A stretch of 64,000 nt of DNA from Paraburkholderia sp. Ac-20340. GTDB taxonomy: Bacteria > Pseudomonadota > Gammaproteobacteria > Burkholderiales > Burkholderiaceae. Position 1 is the stretch's first letter. Every line of letters starts with the position of its first letter. The stretch covers positions 27,985 through 91,984 of the forward strand of contig NZ_JAAGPR010000034.1 of assembly GCF_017104965.1 (NCBI RefSeq). Direction: 5' to 3'. The position numbers and the translations under genes were made by a program. Below are positions 26,497 through 35,434 of this stretch, piece by piece. The notes under the pieces were generated by a model that made no database searches, had not been told where the DNA came from, and saw nothing but the letters and a program-made list of their open reading frames with translations.

Positions 26497-26976
26497 ATGC
26501 AACTCTACGAGATGGGACAAGCCGTCGCGCAGCGGCGTGCAGAACTCGATCTGACCCAGGCGCAACTGGCGAAGCTCGCCGGGCTCTCGCGCCTGACCAT
26601 CAATCAACTCGAATCGGGCAAGCTCAAGGATTTGGGGATCAACAAGCTGATCACCCTGATGAGTGTGCTCGGCCTCGAACTTGCCGCGTCGGCGCGGCCG
26701 CAGCAGCGCGGGCTCTACAAGGCGGCCGTGAGCGCGAACGTCAGCTACGAAGGCCATCTCACCGAGCGCCAGTTGGCGAAAGCGCTTGCTTCCGGTCAGA
26801 TTCCCGCAGGCTGCGAATCGCAGATTTCGACGATCCTCGACGAAGTGCCCGTGCCGGTTGTCGTCAAGGCGGTCGAAGAGGCGTCGATGAGTTCAGGGAC
26901 GCCCGCGCGCCAGATCTGGAAGAACCTCGCTGCCTGGTCGAAGGCGTTGCATCTTTATCGGGGAGTGTGGGTATGA
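26497..26976 (+). CDS. HipB/Xre-type antitoxin
   Basis: A 159-residue DNA-binding protein with an Xre helix-turn-helix at about residues 8-60 (LTQAQLAKLAGLSRLTINQLESGK). The C-terminal half has no clear match. CCGGAGG just upstream supports the ATG at 26497; earlier in-frame starts would lie inside the operator. It overlaps the next gene by 4 bp (ATGA), and that gene encodes an AbiEii-type nucleotidyltransferase, so the pair resembles a toxin-antitoxin module with the antitoxin first and repressing its own promoter. The name is by domain only. Confidence 0.8.
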   Translation: MQLYEMGQAVAQRRAELDLTQAQLAKLAGLSRLTINQLESGKLKDLGINKLITLMSVLGLELAASARPQQRGLYKAAVSANVSYEGHLTERQLAKALASGQIPAGCESQISTILDEVPVPVVVKAVEEASMSSGTPARQIWKNLAAWSKALHLYRGVWV

Positions 26977-27653
26977 ATGTTCCCGCGACGTTGCCCGACG
27001 GCCCGTGGCAGCCGCTCTTTCGGGAGGCGTTGCGACTTATCGATGAGATCCGCACGCATGGCACTTCGAGCCCGTTCTGGACGTTTGGCGGTGGCACGGT
27101 GCTGATGCTGCGTTACGGACATCGTCTGAGTCGCGACATCGATATCTTCGTGCCGAATCCGCAGTACCTCGGCTACGTGAATCCGCGCATCAATTCCACT
27201 GCGGCGGATATCACCGCGGACTACGAGGAACACGCGCAATTCGTGAAGCTGATCCTGCCCGCTGGGGAAATTGACTTCGTGGTGTCGCAGAATCTGACGT
27301 CGCCGGGCTTCGACGAATGGACGCTCATGGGCGAAGCGGTCAAGGTAGAGACGGCGGCGGAGATCGTGGCCAAGAAGATGTGGTATCGCGGCGATCGTCC
27401 TGCGGCGCGCGACCTGTTCGATCTTGGTCTCGTGATCGAACGCGAGCCCGACAGTCTGATGGCGGCGGGCGCATTTCTCGTGCGGCATCGCGAGACGTTT
27501 CTGCGCCTGCTGGTCGAACATCGTCCGTTTCTGGCTTCCCGGTTCAACGATATCCGTACGCTGGATTACTCGCCGTCATTCGAATACTGCGCGGCGCTGG
27601 TGACGGATTTTCTGCAAGCGATTCCCGCGGCGCCGGCGAAAGCCCCGCGCTAA
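26973..27653 (+). CDS. AbiEii/AbiGii-type nucleotidyltransferase toxin
   Basis: A 226-residue protein of the nucleotidyltransferase toxin family (AbiEii, MenT-like). The core motif GGGTVLMLRYGHRLSRDIDIF (about residues 36-56, quoted in part) holds the GG(S/T) turn and the DxD metal pair, and EIVAKKMWYRGDRPAARDLFDL holds the downstream KxxYR...RDxxDL region. Such enzymes transfer nucleotides to target RNAs (tRNA in MenT) and are neutralised by a paired antitoxin. The start ATG overlaps the antitoxin stop. Whether it acts in phage defence, as AbiE does, is not shown. Confidence 0.85.
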   Translation: MNVPATLPDGPWQPLFREALRLIDEIRTHGTSSPFWTFGGGTVLMLRYGHRLSRDIDIFVPNPQYLGYVNPRINSTAADITADYEEHAQFVKLILPAGEIDFVVSQNLTSPGFDEWTLMGEAVKVETAAEIVAKKMWYRGDRPAARDLFDLGLVIEREPDSLMAAGAFLVRHRETFLRLLVEHRPFLASRFNDIRTLDYSPSFEYCAALVTDFLQAIPAAPAKAPR

Positions 27654-27659
27654 CCCCTC

Positions 27660-28295
27660 TCACCCGTGCCGAACAAACGCGAACACCTGCTCGGCAAACA
27701 GCACCGCCGCCACGACGATCATCGCTGCGCCCGAGAGCTGGCTCACCATGCGCGCCGCTTTCGGACGCGTGCCGAGCACGGCCTTCGAGCCCAGCCCGAC
27801 GACCGAATACACCGACGCGCAGTTGATCATGTGCAGCACGCCCAGCACCAGAATCTGCACCGACACCGACCAGCCCGCGTCGCTGCGCGTGAACTGCGGC
27901 AGCAGCGCCACGAACAGCAGAATCGCCTTCGGGTTCAGCCCGCTGATCGCGAAGCCGCGCAGCGCCCAGCCTTGCTTGCTGCTCTGCGCCTGATCGTCGC
28001 CCGCGCTAAGCTGCGACGCCGGCCGCATCACGGTCTTCACGCCCAGCCACAGCAGATACGCGCCACCCACCACGGTCAGCACCGACAGCACGGCCGGCAC
28101 GCTCGTCACCAGCGTGCCCACGCCCGCCGCCACCACCAGCGTGATCGCCAGATAGCCGAGCAGCATGCCGCCCACCGCCGGCGCCACCACGCGTCCGCGC
28201 AGGCCCGCTGAAATCGCATAGGCCCAGTCCGCGCCGGGGACCATGACGAGAGAGAACGAGACGATCCAGAACGCGGTCAACAAACTTGCTTGCAC
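27660..28295 (-). CDS. LysE/RhtB-family amino acid exporter
   Basis: A 211-residue inner membrane protein with about five to six membrane segments. The N-terminal VPGADWAYAISAGLRGR corresponds to the PGP...G...G(x)R region of the LysE superfamily, and the central SGLNPKAILLFVALLPQF is a strong family marker. It exports amino acids or related compounds; the substrate is unknown. GTG start at 28295 with a GGGAAG site upstream. It is divergent from an Lrp/AsnC regulator gene 139 bp away, a common arrangement in which the regulator senses the exported amino acid. Confidence 0.9.
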   Translation of the reverse strand: MQASLLTAFWIVSFSLVMVPGADWAYAISAGLRGRVVAPAVGGMLLGYLAITLVVAAGVGTLVTSVPAVLSVLTVVGGAYLLWLGVKTVMRPASQLSAGDDQAQSSKQGWALRGFAISGLNPKAILLFVALLPQFTRSDAGWSVSVQILVLGVLHMINCASVYSVVGLGSKAVLGTRPKAARMVSQLSGAAMIVVAAVLFAEQVFAFVRHG

Positions 28296-28434
28296 AGCCG
28301 TACTTCCCTTTCTTTTCCGGTGATGACGATGCGTGCGGACACGTGCGCCAGGGTCGCAAATATTAGGGTTTTGGAGCGGGGAAGTGCTCCCTATTTCTTG
28401 TCAGAAGGCGCGTCCGCGCGCTAATATTTCGCGC

Positions 28435-28887
28435 ATGGATGCCATTGACCGCAAGATTCTTGCTGAGATTCAGCAGGACGGACGACTTTCGATCACCGAG
28501 CTGAGCGAGCGCGTGGGCTTGAGCCTGTCGCCGTGCCAGCGGCGGCTGCGTGCGCTCGAAGGCGCGCAGGTCATCAGCGGATATCGGGCGACGATCGAAC
28601 CGTCGGCGGTCGGGCTGAATTTTTCGGCGATCGTCTTTGCGACGCTGCGCGAAGGCAGCAGCGAGAACGTGCAGGATTTCGAGGACGCGCTGGTCGACAT
28701 TCCCGAGATCACCCGCGCCGAGCGTCTGTTCGGCGAGCCCGATTACATGCTGCACGTCGTCACGCGCGATCTGAAGGCGTTCCAGACGCTCTACGACCGC
28801 CGCCTGCTGCCGTTGCCTTCGGTGTTGCGGCTGACGTCCACGCTCGTGATGAAGAGCATTTTTCAGGATCGTCCGTTGCCGCTTTGA
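28435..28887 (+). CDS. Lrp/AsnC-family regulator
   Basis: A 150-residue regulator with an N-terminal helix-turn-helix (about residues 4-60, ITELSERVGLSLSPCQRRLRALE) and a C-terminal RAM ligand domain (about 65-145). It probably senses an amino acid and controls the divergent LysE-type exporter gene. ATG at 28435 was chosen by alignment to the family start MDxIDRKIL; the frame is open upstream without similarity. A bidirectional terminator follows. Confidence 0.9.
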   Translation: MDAIDRKILAEIQQDGRLSITELSERVGLSLSPCQRRLRALEGAQVISGYRATIEPSAVGLNFSAIVFATLREGSSENVQDFEDALVDIPEITRAERLFGEPDYMLHVVTRDLKAFQTLYDRRLLPLPSVLRLTSTLVMKSIFQDRPLPL

Positions 28888-28903
28888 CGTTGACCCAGCG
28901 CCA

Positions 28904-28946
28904 CAAAAAAAGCGGCTGAAACTTTCGCTTCAGCCGCTTCGTTTTT
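28904..28946. terminator. Bidirectional terminator between lrp-like and mdtC-like genes
   Basis: AAGCGGCTGAA (28910-28920) and TTCAGCCGCTT (28929-28939) form an 11-bp stem with an A-run before and a GTTTTT run after, serving the convergent genes on both sides. Confidence 0.92.
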
Positions 28947-28972
28947 CACCGCAGTTTCACCGCATCGACCGC

Positions 28973-31900
28973 TTATTCCACCGCACGCGGCGGCGGCGCG
29001 ACCTTGCCGCGCTTCTCGTCCCACCAGACGCGCAGGCGGTCCATATAGAGATAAACCACCGGCGTCGTATAGAGCGTGAGCATCTGACTCACGATCAGAC
29101 CGCCGACGATCGAAATCCCCAGCGGCGCGCGCAATTCCGCGCCTTCGCCGCTGCCGAACGCGAGCGGCAGCGCGCCCAGCAGCGCCGCGAACGTCGTCAT
29201 CATGATCGGGCGAAAGCGCAGCAGACACGCCTGGAAGATCGCATCGCGCGAACTCAAACCCTGACGCGAGGCCTCGATCGCGAAGTCCACCATCATGATC
29301 GCGTTCTTCTTGACGATGCCGATCAGCAGGATCACGCCGATCAGCGCGATGATGCTGAACTCGGTCTTGAACAGCAGCAGCGCGAGCAGCGCGCCCACGC
29401 CCGCCGAAGGTAGCGTCGAGAGAATCGTCAGCGGGTGGATGTAGCTCTCGTAGAGCACGCCCAGCACGATATACACGGCCAGCAGCGCGGCGAGAATCAG
29501 CAGCGGCTGGTTGTCGAGCGACTGCTGGAACGCCTGCGCCGTGCCCTGGAAACTGCCGTGGATGGTCTGCGGCATGCCGATCTCGGCCATCGTGTCGTAA
29601 ATGGCCTGCGTGGTGTCCGAGAGCGATTTGCCAGGCGGCAGGTTGAACGAGATCGTCGAGGCCACGAACTGGCTCTGGTGGTTCACCGAGAGCGGCGTCG
29701 TGCCCGGCCCGAACGAGGCAATCGCCGACAGCGGAATCATGGTTTCCTTCGACGTCGACACCGCCGCGCCCGACGACGCGCTCGACTTGCCGCTGGCGGC
29801 GAGTGAGTTGGTCGCGAGGTTGCGTGCGGAATCGGCGGCGAGGGTGGCCGCGCTCGTTGCCGTGGTGCCGCTCGTGCCGCCCGTCGACGCACTGGTGGTC
29901 GCCGTGACCGTGCCCGCCGTCGCGTTGGTGCTCTGCGCGCCGCTCGCCGTGCCGCCCGAAGTGCTGACCCAGATCTGGTTGAGCATGTCCGGGCTTTGCC
30001 AGTATTTCGGCGCGACTTCCATCACGACGTGGTACTGGTTCAGCGGGTTGTAGATCGTCGAGACCTGGCGCTGGCCGAACGCGTCGTAAAGCGTGTTGTC
30101 GATCTGCGAAGGCGTGATGTTCAGGCGCGCGGCGCTCTTGCGGTCGATCGTCACCATCGCTTCCAGACCGCCTTGCTGCTGGTCCGAATTGACGTCGGCG
30201 AGTTCGGGGCGTGCCTGCAAAGCCTCAGTGAGCTTTGGCCCCCACTTGTAGAGATCGGCGGTGTTATCGGCGAGCAGGGTGAACTGGTATTGCGCGTTCG
30301 ATTGGCGCCCGCCCACGCGGATGTCCTGCACCGCCTGCAGGAAGGTGCGCGCGCCGGCGACGTTCGAGAGCGGACCGCGCAGTTGCGCGATCACCTGATC
30401 GGCGGAAATCTTGCGCTCGCTCTTGGGTTTGAGCGAGACGAACATGAAGCCCGCGTTGGTCGCGCGTCCGCCCGTGAAGCCCGCCACCGAATCGACCGCC
30501 GGATTGGCCTGCACGATGCGCTGCATCTCGGCGAACTTCACTTTCATCGCCTGGAACGAGGTGGACTGGTCGGCCTGAATGCCGCCGATCAGACGCCCGG
30601 TGTCCTGCTGCGGGAAAAAGCCCTTGGGCACGATCACGTAGAGCACGACGTTCAGCGCGATGGTGGCGATCAGGATCAGCAGGATCAGCAGCGGCCGCGC
30701 GAGCGCCCAGCCGAGCGTGCGCTCGTAGCCGTTCTGCAGGCGCATGAAATTGCGCTCCAGCCACTGCGCGAAGCGGCCTTCTTCCTTCTTCTCGTGTTTT
30801 TCTTCGAGCAGACGCGAGCACATCATCGGCGTGAGCGTGAGCGAGACGGCCAGCGACACCGCAATCGCCAGCGACAGCGTCAGCGCGAATTCGCGGAACA
30901 GCCGGCCGACGATGCCGCCCATCAGCAGGATCGGCAGGAACACGGCCACCAGCGAGACGCTGATCGAGAGCACCGTGAAGCCCACTTCGCGCGCGCCGAT
31001 CAGCGCCGCCTCCATTCGCGATTTGCCGTTCTCGATGTGCCGCGAGATGTTTTCCAGCACCACGATGGCGTCGTCGACGACGAAGCCCGTCGCGATGGTC
31101 AGCGCCATCAGCGAGAGGTTGTCGAGCGAAAAACCCATCAGATACATCGCCGCGAAGGTGCCGATGATCGAGATCGGCACGGCTACGCTCGGGATCAGCG
31201 TCGCGCGCCAGTTGCGCAGGAACAGGAACACCACCATCACCACCAGCGCCACGGCGATGAGGAGCGTGCGTTCGGTGTCCTTGAGCGAGGCGCGGATCGT
31301 CACCGACCGGTCGGAAGTGGGGATCACGTCGACATCGGCGGGCAGCGAGGCCTTCAGTTGCGGCAGCATCGCGATCACGCGGTCGACGGTCTCGATGATG
31401 TTCGCGCCGGGCTGGCGGTACAGGATCACCAGCACCGAATGCTTGCCGTTGGTCAGACCCAGATTGCGCAGGTCTTCCACCGAATCGACCACTTCGCTCA
31501 CATCCGAGAGCTTGACGCCCGCGTTGTTGCGGTAGGCGATCACGAGGTCCTTGTACTGGCTGGCCTTGCTCGCCTGGTCGTTGGTGTAGAGCTGGTAGCG
31601 CTGCGGACCGAACTCGATGTCGCCCTTCGGACTGTTCGCGTTCGCCGAGGCCAGCGCGGCGCGCACGTCTTCGAGACCGATGCCGTAATGGAACAGCGCA
31701 TGCGGTTCCAGTTCGATGCGCACGGCGGGGTTCGCCGAGCCGTTCACATCGACTTCGCCGATACCGTCCACCTGCGAGAGCGACTGCTGCAGCACCGTGG
31801 CCGCCGAGTCGTACAACTGGCCGGGCGTCAGCGTGGGCGAGGTGAGCGCGAGAATCAGGATCGGCGCGTCGGCGGGATTGACCTTGTGGTACGTGGGGTT

Positions 31901-32275
31901 CGAGCGCAGGCTCGTGGGCAGGTCGGCGCGCGCGGCGTTGATGGCCGCCTGCACGTCGCGGGCGGCGCCATCGATGTCGCGGTTCAGGCCGAACTGCAGC
32001 GTGATGCGCGTGCTGCCCACCGAGCTTTGCGAGGTCATCTCGGAGACGTCGGCGATCGAACCGAGGTGACGTTCCAGCGGGCTCGCCACGCTGGTCGCCA
32101 CGGTTTCCGGGCTGGCGCCCGGCAAGGTCGCCTGCACCGAGATGGTGGGGAAATCCACCTGCGGCAGCGGCGCCACCGGCAGCTTCGTGAAGGCGAAGAG
32201 GCCGGCGAGCGCGATGCCCAGCGCAAGCAGCGTGGTCGCGACAGGGCGCGAAATGAACGGGCGCGAGAGATTCAT
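28973..32275 (-). CDS. mdtC: RND multidrug efflux permease (MdtC type)
   Basis: An 1100-residue RND pump subunit with 12 membrane segments and two large periplasmic loops. The proton-relay pair appears in ATGFVVDDAIVVLENI. It should form a heteromeric pump with the MdtB-like protein encoded immediately upstream. The ATG at 32275 was chosen: it falls 4 bp after the mdtB stop, and MNLSRPFISRPVATT is the normal family start. A Thr/Ser/Ala/Gly-rich segment of about 75 residues (about 770-843, nucleotides 29745-29968) interrupts the second periplasmic region, between QIWV and TMIPLSAIASF. It is not part of the usual fold. Confidence 0.9.
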   Translation of the reverse strand: MNLSRPFISRPVATTLLALGIALAGLFAFTKLPVAPLPQVDFPTISVQATLPGASPETVATSVASPLERHLGSIADVSEMTSQSSVGSTRITLQFGLNRDIDGAARDVQAAINAARADLPTSLRSNPTYHKVNPADAPILILALTSPTLTPGQLYDSAATVLQQSLSQVDGIGEVDVNGSANPAVRIELEPHALFHYGIGLEDVRAALASANANSPKGDIEFGPQRYQLYTNDQASKASQYKDLVIAYRNNAGVKLSDVSEVVDSVEDLRNLGLTNGKHSVLVILYRQPGANIIETVDRVIAMLPQLKASLPADVDVIPTSDRSVTIRASLKDTERTLLIAVALVVMVVFLFLRNWRATLIPSVAVPISIIGTFAAMYLMGFSLDNLSLMALTIATGFVVDDAIVVLENISRHIENGKSRMEAALIGAREVGFTVLSISVSLVAVFLPILLMGGIVGRLFREFALTLSLAIAVSLAVSLTLTPMMCSRLLEEKHEKKEEGRFAQWLERNFMRLQNGYERTLGWALARPLLILLILIATIALNVVLYVIVPKGFFPQQDTGRLIGGIQADQSTSFQAMKVKFAEMQRIVQANPAVDSVAGFTGGRATNAGFMFVSLKPKSERKISADQVIAQLRGPLSNVAGARTFLQAVQDIRVGGRQSNAQYQFTLLADNTADLYKWGPKLTEALQARPELADVNSDQQQGGLEAMVTIDRKSAARLNITPSQIDNTLYDAFGQRQVSTIYNPLNQYHVVMEVAPKYWQSPDMLNQIWVSTSGGTASGAQSTNATAGTVTATTSASTGGTSGTTATSAATLAADSARNLATNSLAASGKSSASSGAAVSTSKETMIPLSAIASFGPGTTPLSVNHQSQFVASTISFNLPPGKSLSDTTQAIYDTMAEIGMPQTIHGSFQGTAQAFQQSLDNQPLLILAALLAVYIVLGVLYESYIHPLTILSTLPSAGVGALLALLLFKTEFSIIALIGVILLIGIVKKNAIMMVDFAIEASRQGLSSRDAIFQACLLRFRPIMMTTFAALLGALPLAFGSGEGAELRAPLGISIVGGLIVSQMLTLYTTPVVYLYMDRLRVWWDEKRGKVAPPPRAVE

Positions 32276-32279
32276 CGCG

Positions 32280-35200
32280 TCAGTGCTCCGCGTCGGCCGA
32301 AGGCGCGGGCGGCGCGGGCGGGGTTGGCGGGGTGGGATTGGAACCGCCGCCAAAACGCTTGCGCATACGCGCTGCGAGCGCGTCGAAGGCCAGATAGATC
32401 ACCGGCGTCGTGAACAGCGTGAGCGCCTGCGACACGATCAGACCGCCCGCGATCGCAATCCCCAGCGGCCGGCGCAATTCCGAACCCGCGCCGGTGCCGA
32501 GCATCAGCGGCAAGGCGCCGAGCAGCGCCGCCATCGTCGTCATCATGATCGGGCGAAAGCGCAGCAGGCAGGCCTGATAGATCGCCTCGCGCGGCGGCTT
32601 GCCTTCGTTGCGTTCGGCGTCGAGCGCGAAGTCGATCATCATGATCGCGTTCTTCTTGACGATACCGATCAGCAGCACGATGCCGATGATGCCGATGATG
32701 TCCAGATCGTGCCCGGTGATCATCAGCGCAAGCAGCGCGCCGATCCCGGCGGAAGGCAGCGTCGAGAGAATCGTGATCGGATGCACGAAGCTCTCGTAGA
32801 GCACGCCCAGCACGATATACATCGTCACGATAGCCGCGAGGATCAGGAACAGTTCGTTCGACAGCGACGCCTGGAACGCGAGCGCCGCGCCCTGGAAGCG
32901 CGTCTGGAACGAACCGGGCAAGCCGATATCCTGTTCGGCCTGCTGGATCGCCTTGACCGCCGCGCCCAGCGACGCGCCCGGCGCGAGGTTGAACGACACC
33001 GTGGTGGCCGGGAACTGCGAGAGGTGCGAGACCAGCAGCGGCGCGGGCCGCTCGTGGAACTTCGCGATGGCCGAGAGCGGCACCTGGCCGGTGGTCGAAG
33101 TCGAGGAGGGCAGGTAGATCGAGTTCAGCGAATCGGTGTAGTGCTGCATCACCGGATCGGCTTCCAGGATCACGCGGTACTGGTTCGACTGCGTGAAGAT
33201 CGTCGAGATGATGCGCTGGCCGTAGGCGTCGTAAAGCGCGTTGTCGACGGTCGCGGGCGTGATGCCGTAGCGCGCCGCGCTCGCGCGGTCGATCTCGATG
33301 AATACCGACGATCCCTGATCCTGCAGGTCGGTGGCGACATCGGCGAGTTCGGGCACTTGCTGCAGACGGCGCACGAGCTTGGGCACCCAGGTCGTGAAGT
33401 CCTGGATGTTGGGCGTCGTGAGCATGAACTGATACTGCGTCGGACTCACGGTCGAGTCGATCGTCAGATCCTGCACCGGCTGCATATAGAGCGTCGCGCC
33501 CGGCACGTGCGAGGTCGATTGCTGCAGATCGCGGATGATCTCGCTCGCGGTTTCGCTGCGGTCGTCGCGCGCCTTCAGGTTGATCAGCATGCGCCCGCTG
33601 TTGAGCGTGATGTTGGTGCCATCCACGCCGATAAACGACGTCAGGCTTTCGACGTTGTCGTTCTTGAGGATTTCGTCGGCGAGCGCCTGCTGGCGTTCGG
33701 CCATCGAAGCGTACGAGACCGACTGCGGCGCCTGCGTGATCGCCTGGATCACGCCGGTATCCTGCACGGGGAAGAAGCCCTTGGGCACCGCCACGTAGAG
33801 AAAGCCGGTGAGCACCAGCGTGATCGCGAACACCAGCAGCGTGAGACGCTGGCGCGCCAGCACCCATTCGAGCGCCACGCCGTAACGGCCGATGATGTAG
33901 TCGAAGAACGCATGCACGCGCGTCTCGAAACGGCGGCTTTCGGTGGGCGGCGTGTGGCGCAGCATCTTCGCGCACATCATCGGCACCAGCGTGAGCGAGA
34001 CGATCGCCGAAATCACGATGGTCACGGCCAGCGTGATGGCGAATTCGTGGAACAGACGCCCGACCACGTCGCCCATGAAGAGCAGCGGAATCAGCACGGC
34101 GATCAGCGAAACCGTCAGCGAGATGATGGTGAAGCCGATCTGCTTCGAGCCTTTGAGTGCCGCTTCGAGCGGCGTGTCGCCGTCTTCCACGTAGCGCGCG
34201 ATGTTCTCGATCATGACGATGGCGTCGTCCACCACGAAGCCGGTCGCGATCGTGAGTGCCATCAGCGAAAGATTGTCGAGCGAGAAGCCGCACAGATACA
34301 TCACGGCCAGCGTGCCGATCAGCGAGAGCGGCACCGAAAGGCTCGGAATGATGGTCGCGTAGATGTTGGCGAGGAACAGATACATCACCAGCACGACCAG
34401 CACGACCGACATCAGCAGTTCGAACTGCACGTCGCGCACCGAGGCGCGGATCGTGGTGGTGCGGTCGGTGACGATCTGCACGTCGAGCGACTGCGGCAGC
34501 GATTCCTGCAACTGCGGCAGCAGCGTCTTGATGTTGTCCACCACGGCGATCACGTTCGCGCCGGGCTGGCGCTGCACGTTCAGGATGATCGCGGGCGTGT
34601 CGTCCACCCACGCGCCGAGCTTGGTGTTCTCCGCGCCCTGCACGATGTTGGCCACGTCCGTGAGCATCACCGGGCGGCCGTTGCGATAGGCGATGACGGC
34701 GTCCTTGTAGGCGTCGGCGTCGGTCAGCTGGTCGTTGGCGTTGATGGTGTAGGCGCGCGTCGGACCGTCGAAGTTGCCCTTCGGCGTGTTGACGTTCAGG
34801 TTCGAGATGCTGGTGCGCAGATCGTCGAGATTCAGGCCATAGGCCGCGAGCGCGCGCGGGTTCGCCTGGATGCGCACGGCCGGGCGCTGGCCGCCGGACA
34901 GACTCACCAGACCCACGCCCGCGACCTGCGAAATCTTTTGCGCAAGACGCGTATCGGCGAGATCCTGGATCTGCGTGAGCGGCAGCGTTTTCGAGGTGAT
35001 CGCGAGCGTGAGGATCGGCGCGTCGGCCGGATTGACCTTGGCGTAGATCGGCGGCGCCGGCAGGTCGGACGGCAGCAGGTTGCCGGCCGCGTTGATGGCG
35101 GCCTGCACTTCCTGTTCGGCGATATCGAGCGGCAGATCGAGGCTGAACTGCAGCGTGATGACCGAAGCGCCCGCCGAACTCTGCGACGACATCTGGTTGA

Positions 35201-35429
35201 GCGACGGCATTTGCCCGAACTGGCGTTCGAGCGGCGCGGTCACGGAGGAGGTCATCACATCCGGGCTTGCGCCCGGATAGAAGGTCTGCACCTGGATGGT
35301 CGGGTAATCGACTTCAGGCAGCGCGGACAGCGGCAGGAAATGCAGCGCGACGAGACCGACCAGCATGATCGCCGCCATGAGCAGCGCCGTGCCGACCGGG
35401 CGCAGGATAAAGGCGCGGGACGGATTCAT
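32280..35429 (-). CDS. mdtB: RND multidrug efflux permease (MdtB type)
   Basis: A 1049-residue RND permease with the family start MNPSRAFILRPVGTALLM and the proton-relay pair in ATGFVVDDAIVMIENI. It exports drugs, bile salts or aromatic compounds using the proton gradient, with the MdtA adaptor and an outer membrane channel. mdtA ends 5 bp upstream and mdtC starts 4 bp downstream, so the three genes are tightly coupled. No outer membrane factor gene lies in this window, so the channel must be encoded elsewhere. The C-terminus has a proline-rich tail. Confidence 0.92.
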   Translation of the reverse strand: MNPSRAFILRPVGTALLMAAIMLVGLVALHFLPLSALPEVDYPTIQVQTFYPGASPDVMTSSVTAPLERQFGQMPSLNQMSSQSSAGASVITLQFSLDLPLDIAEQEVQAAINAAGNLLPSDLPAPPIYAKVNPADAPILTLAITSKTLPLTQIQDLADTRLAQKISQVAGVGLVSLSGGQRPAVRIQANPRALAAYGLNLDDLRTSISNLNVNTPKGNFDGPTRAYTINANDQLTDADAYKDAVIAYRNGRPVMLTDVANIVQGAENTKLGAWVDDTPAIILNVQRQPGANVIAVVDNIKTLLPQLQESLPQSLDVQIVTDRTTTIRASVRDVQFELLMSVVLVVLVMYLFLANIYATIIPSLSVPLSLIGTLAVMYLCGFSLDNLSLMALTIATGFVVDDAIVMIENIARYVEDGDTPLEAALKGSKQIGFTIISLTVSLIAVLIPLLFMGDVVGRLFHEFAITLAVTIVISAIVSLTLVPMMCAKMLRHTPPTESRRFETRVHAFFDYIIGRYGVALEWVLARQRLTLLVFAITLVLTGFLYVAVPKGFFPVQDTGVIQAITQAPQSVSYASMAERQQALADEILKNDNVESLTSFIGVDGTNITLNSGRMLINLKARDDRSETASEIIRDLQQSTSHVPGATLYMQPVQDLTIDSTVSPTQYQFMLTTPNIQDFTTWVPKLVRRLQQVPELADVATDLQDQGSSVFIEIDRASAARYGITPATVDNALYDAYGQRIISTIFTQSNQYRVILEADPVMQHYTDSLNSIYLPSSTSTTGQVPLSAIAKFHERPAPLLVSHLSQFPATTVSFNLAPGASLGAAVKAIQQAEQDIGLPGSFQTRFQGAALAFQASLSNELFLILAAIVTMYIVLGVLYESFVHPITILSTLPSAGIGALLALMITGHDLDIIGIIGIVLLIGIVKKNAIMMIDFALDAERNEGKPPREAIYQACLLRFRPIMMTTMAALLGALPLMLGTGAGSELRRPLGIAIAGGLIVSQALTLFTTPVIYLAFDALAARMRKRFGGGSNPTPPTPPAPPAPSADAEH

Positions 35430-35434
35430 GCGGC

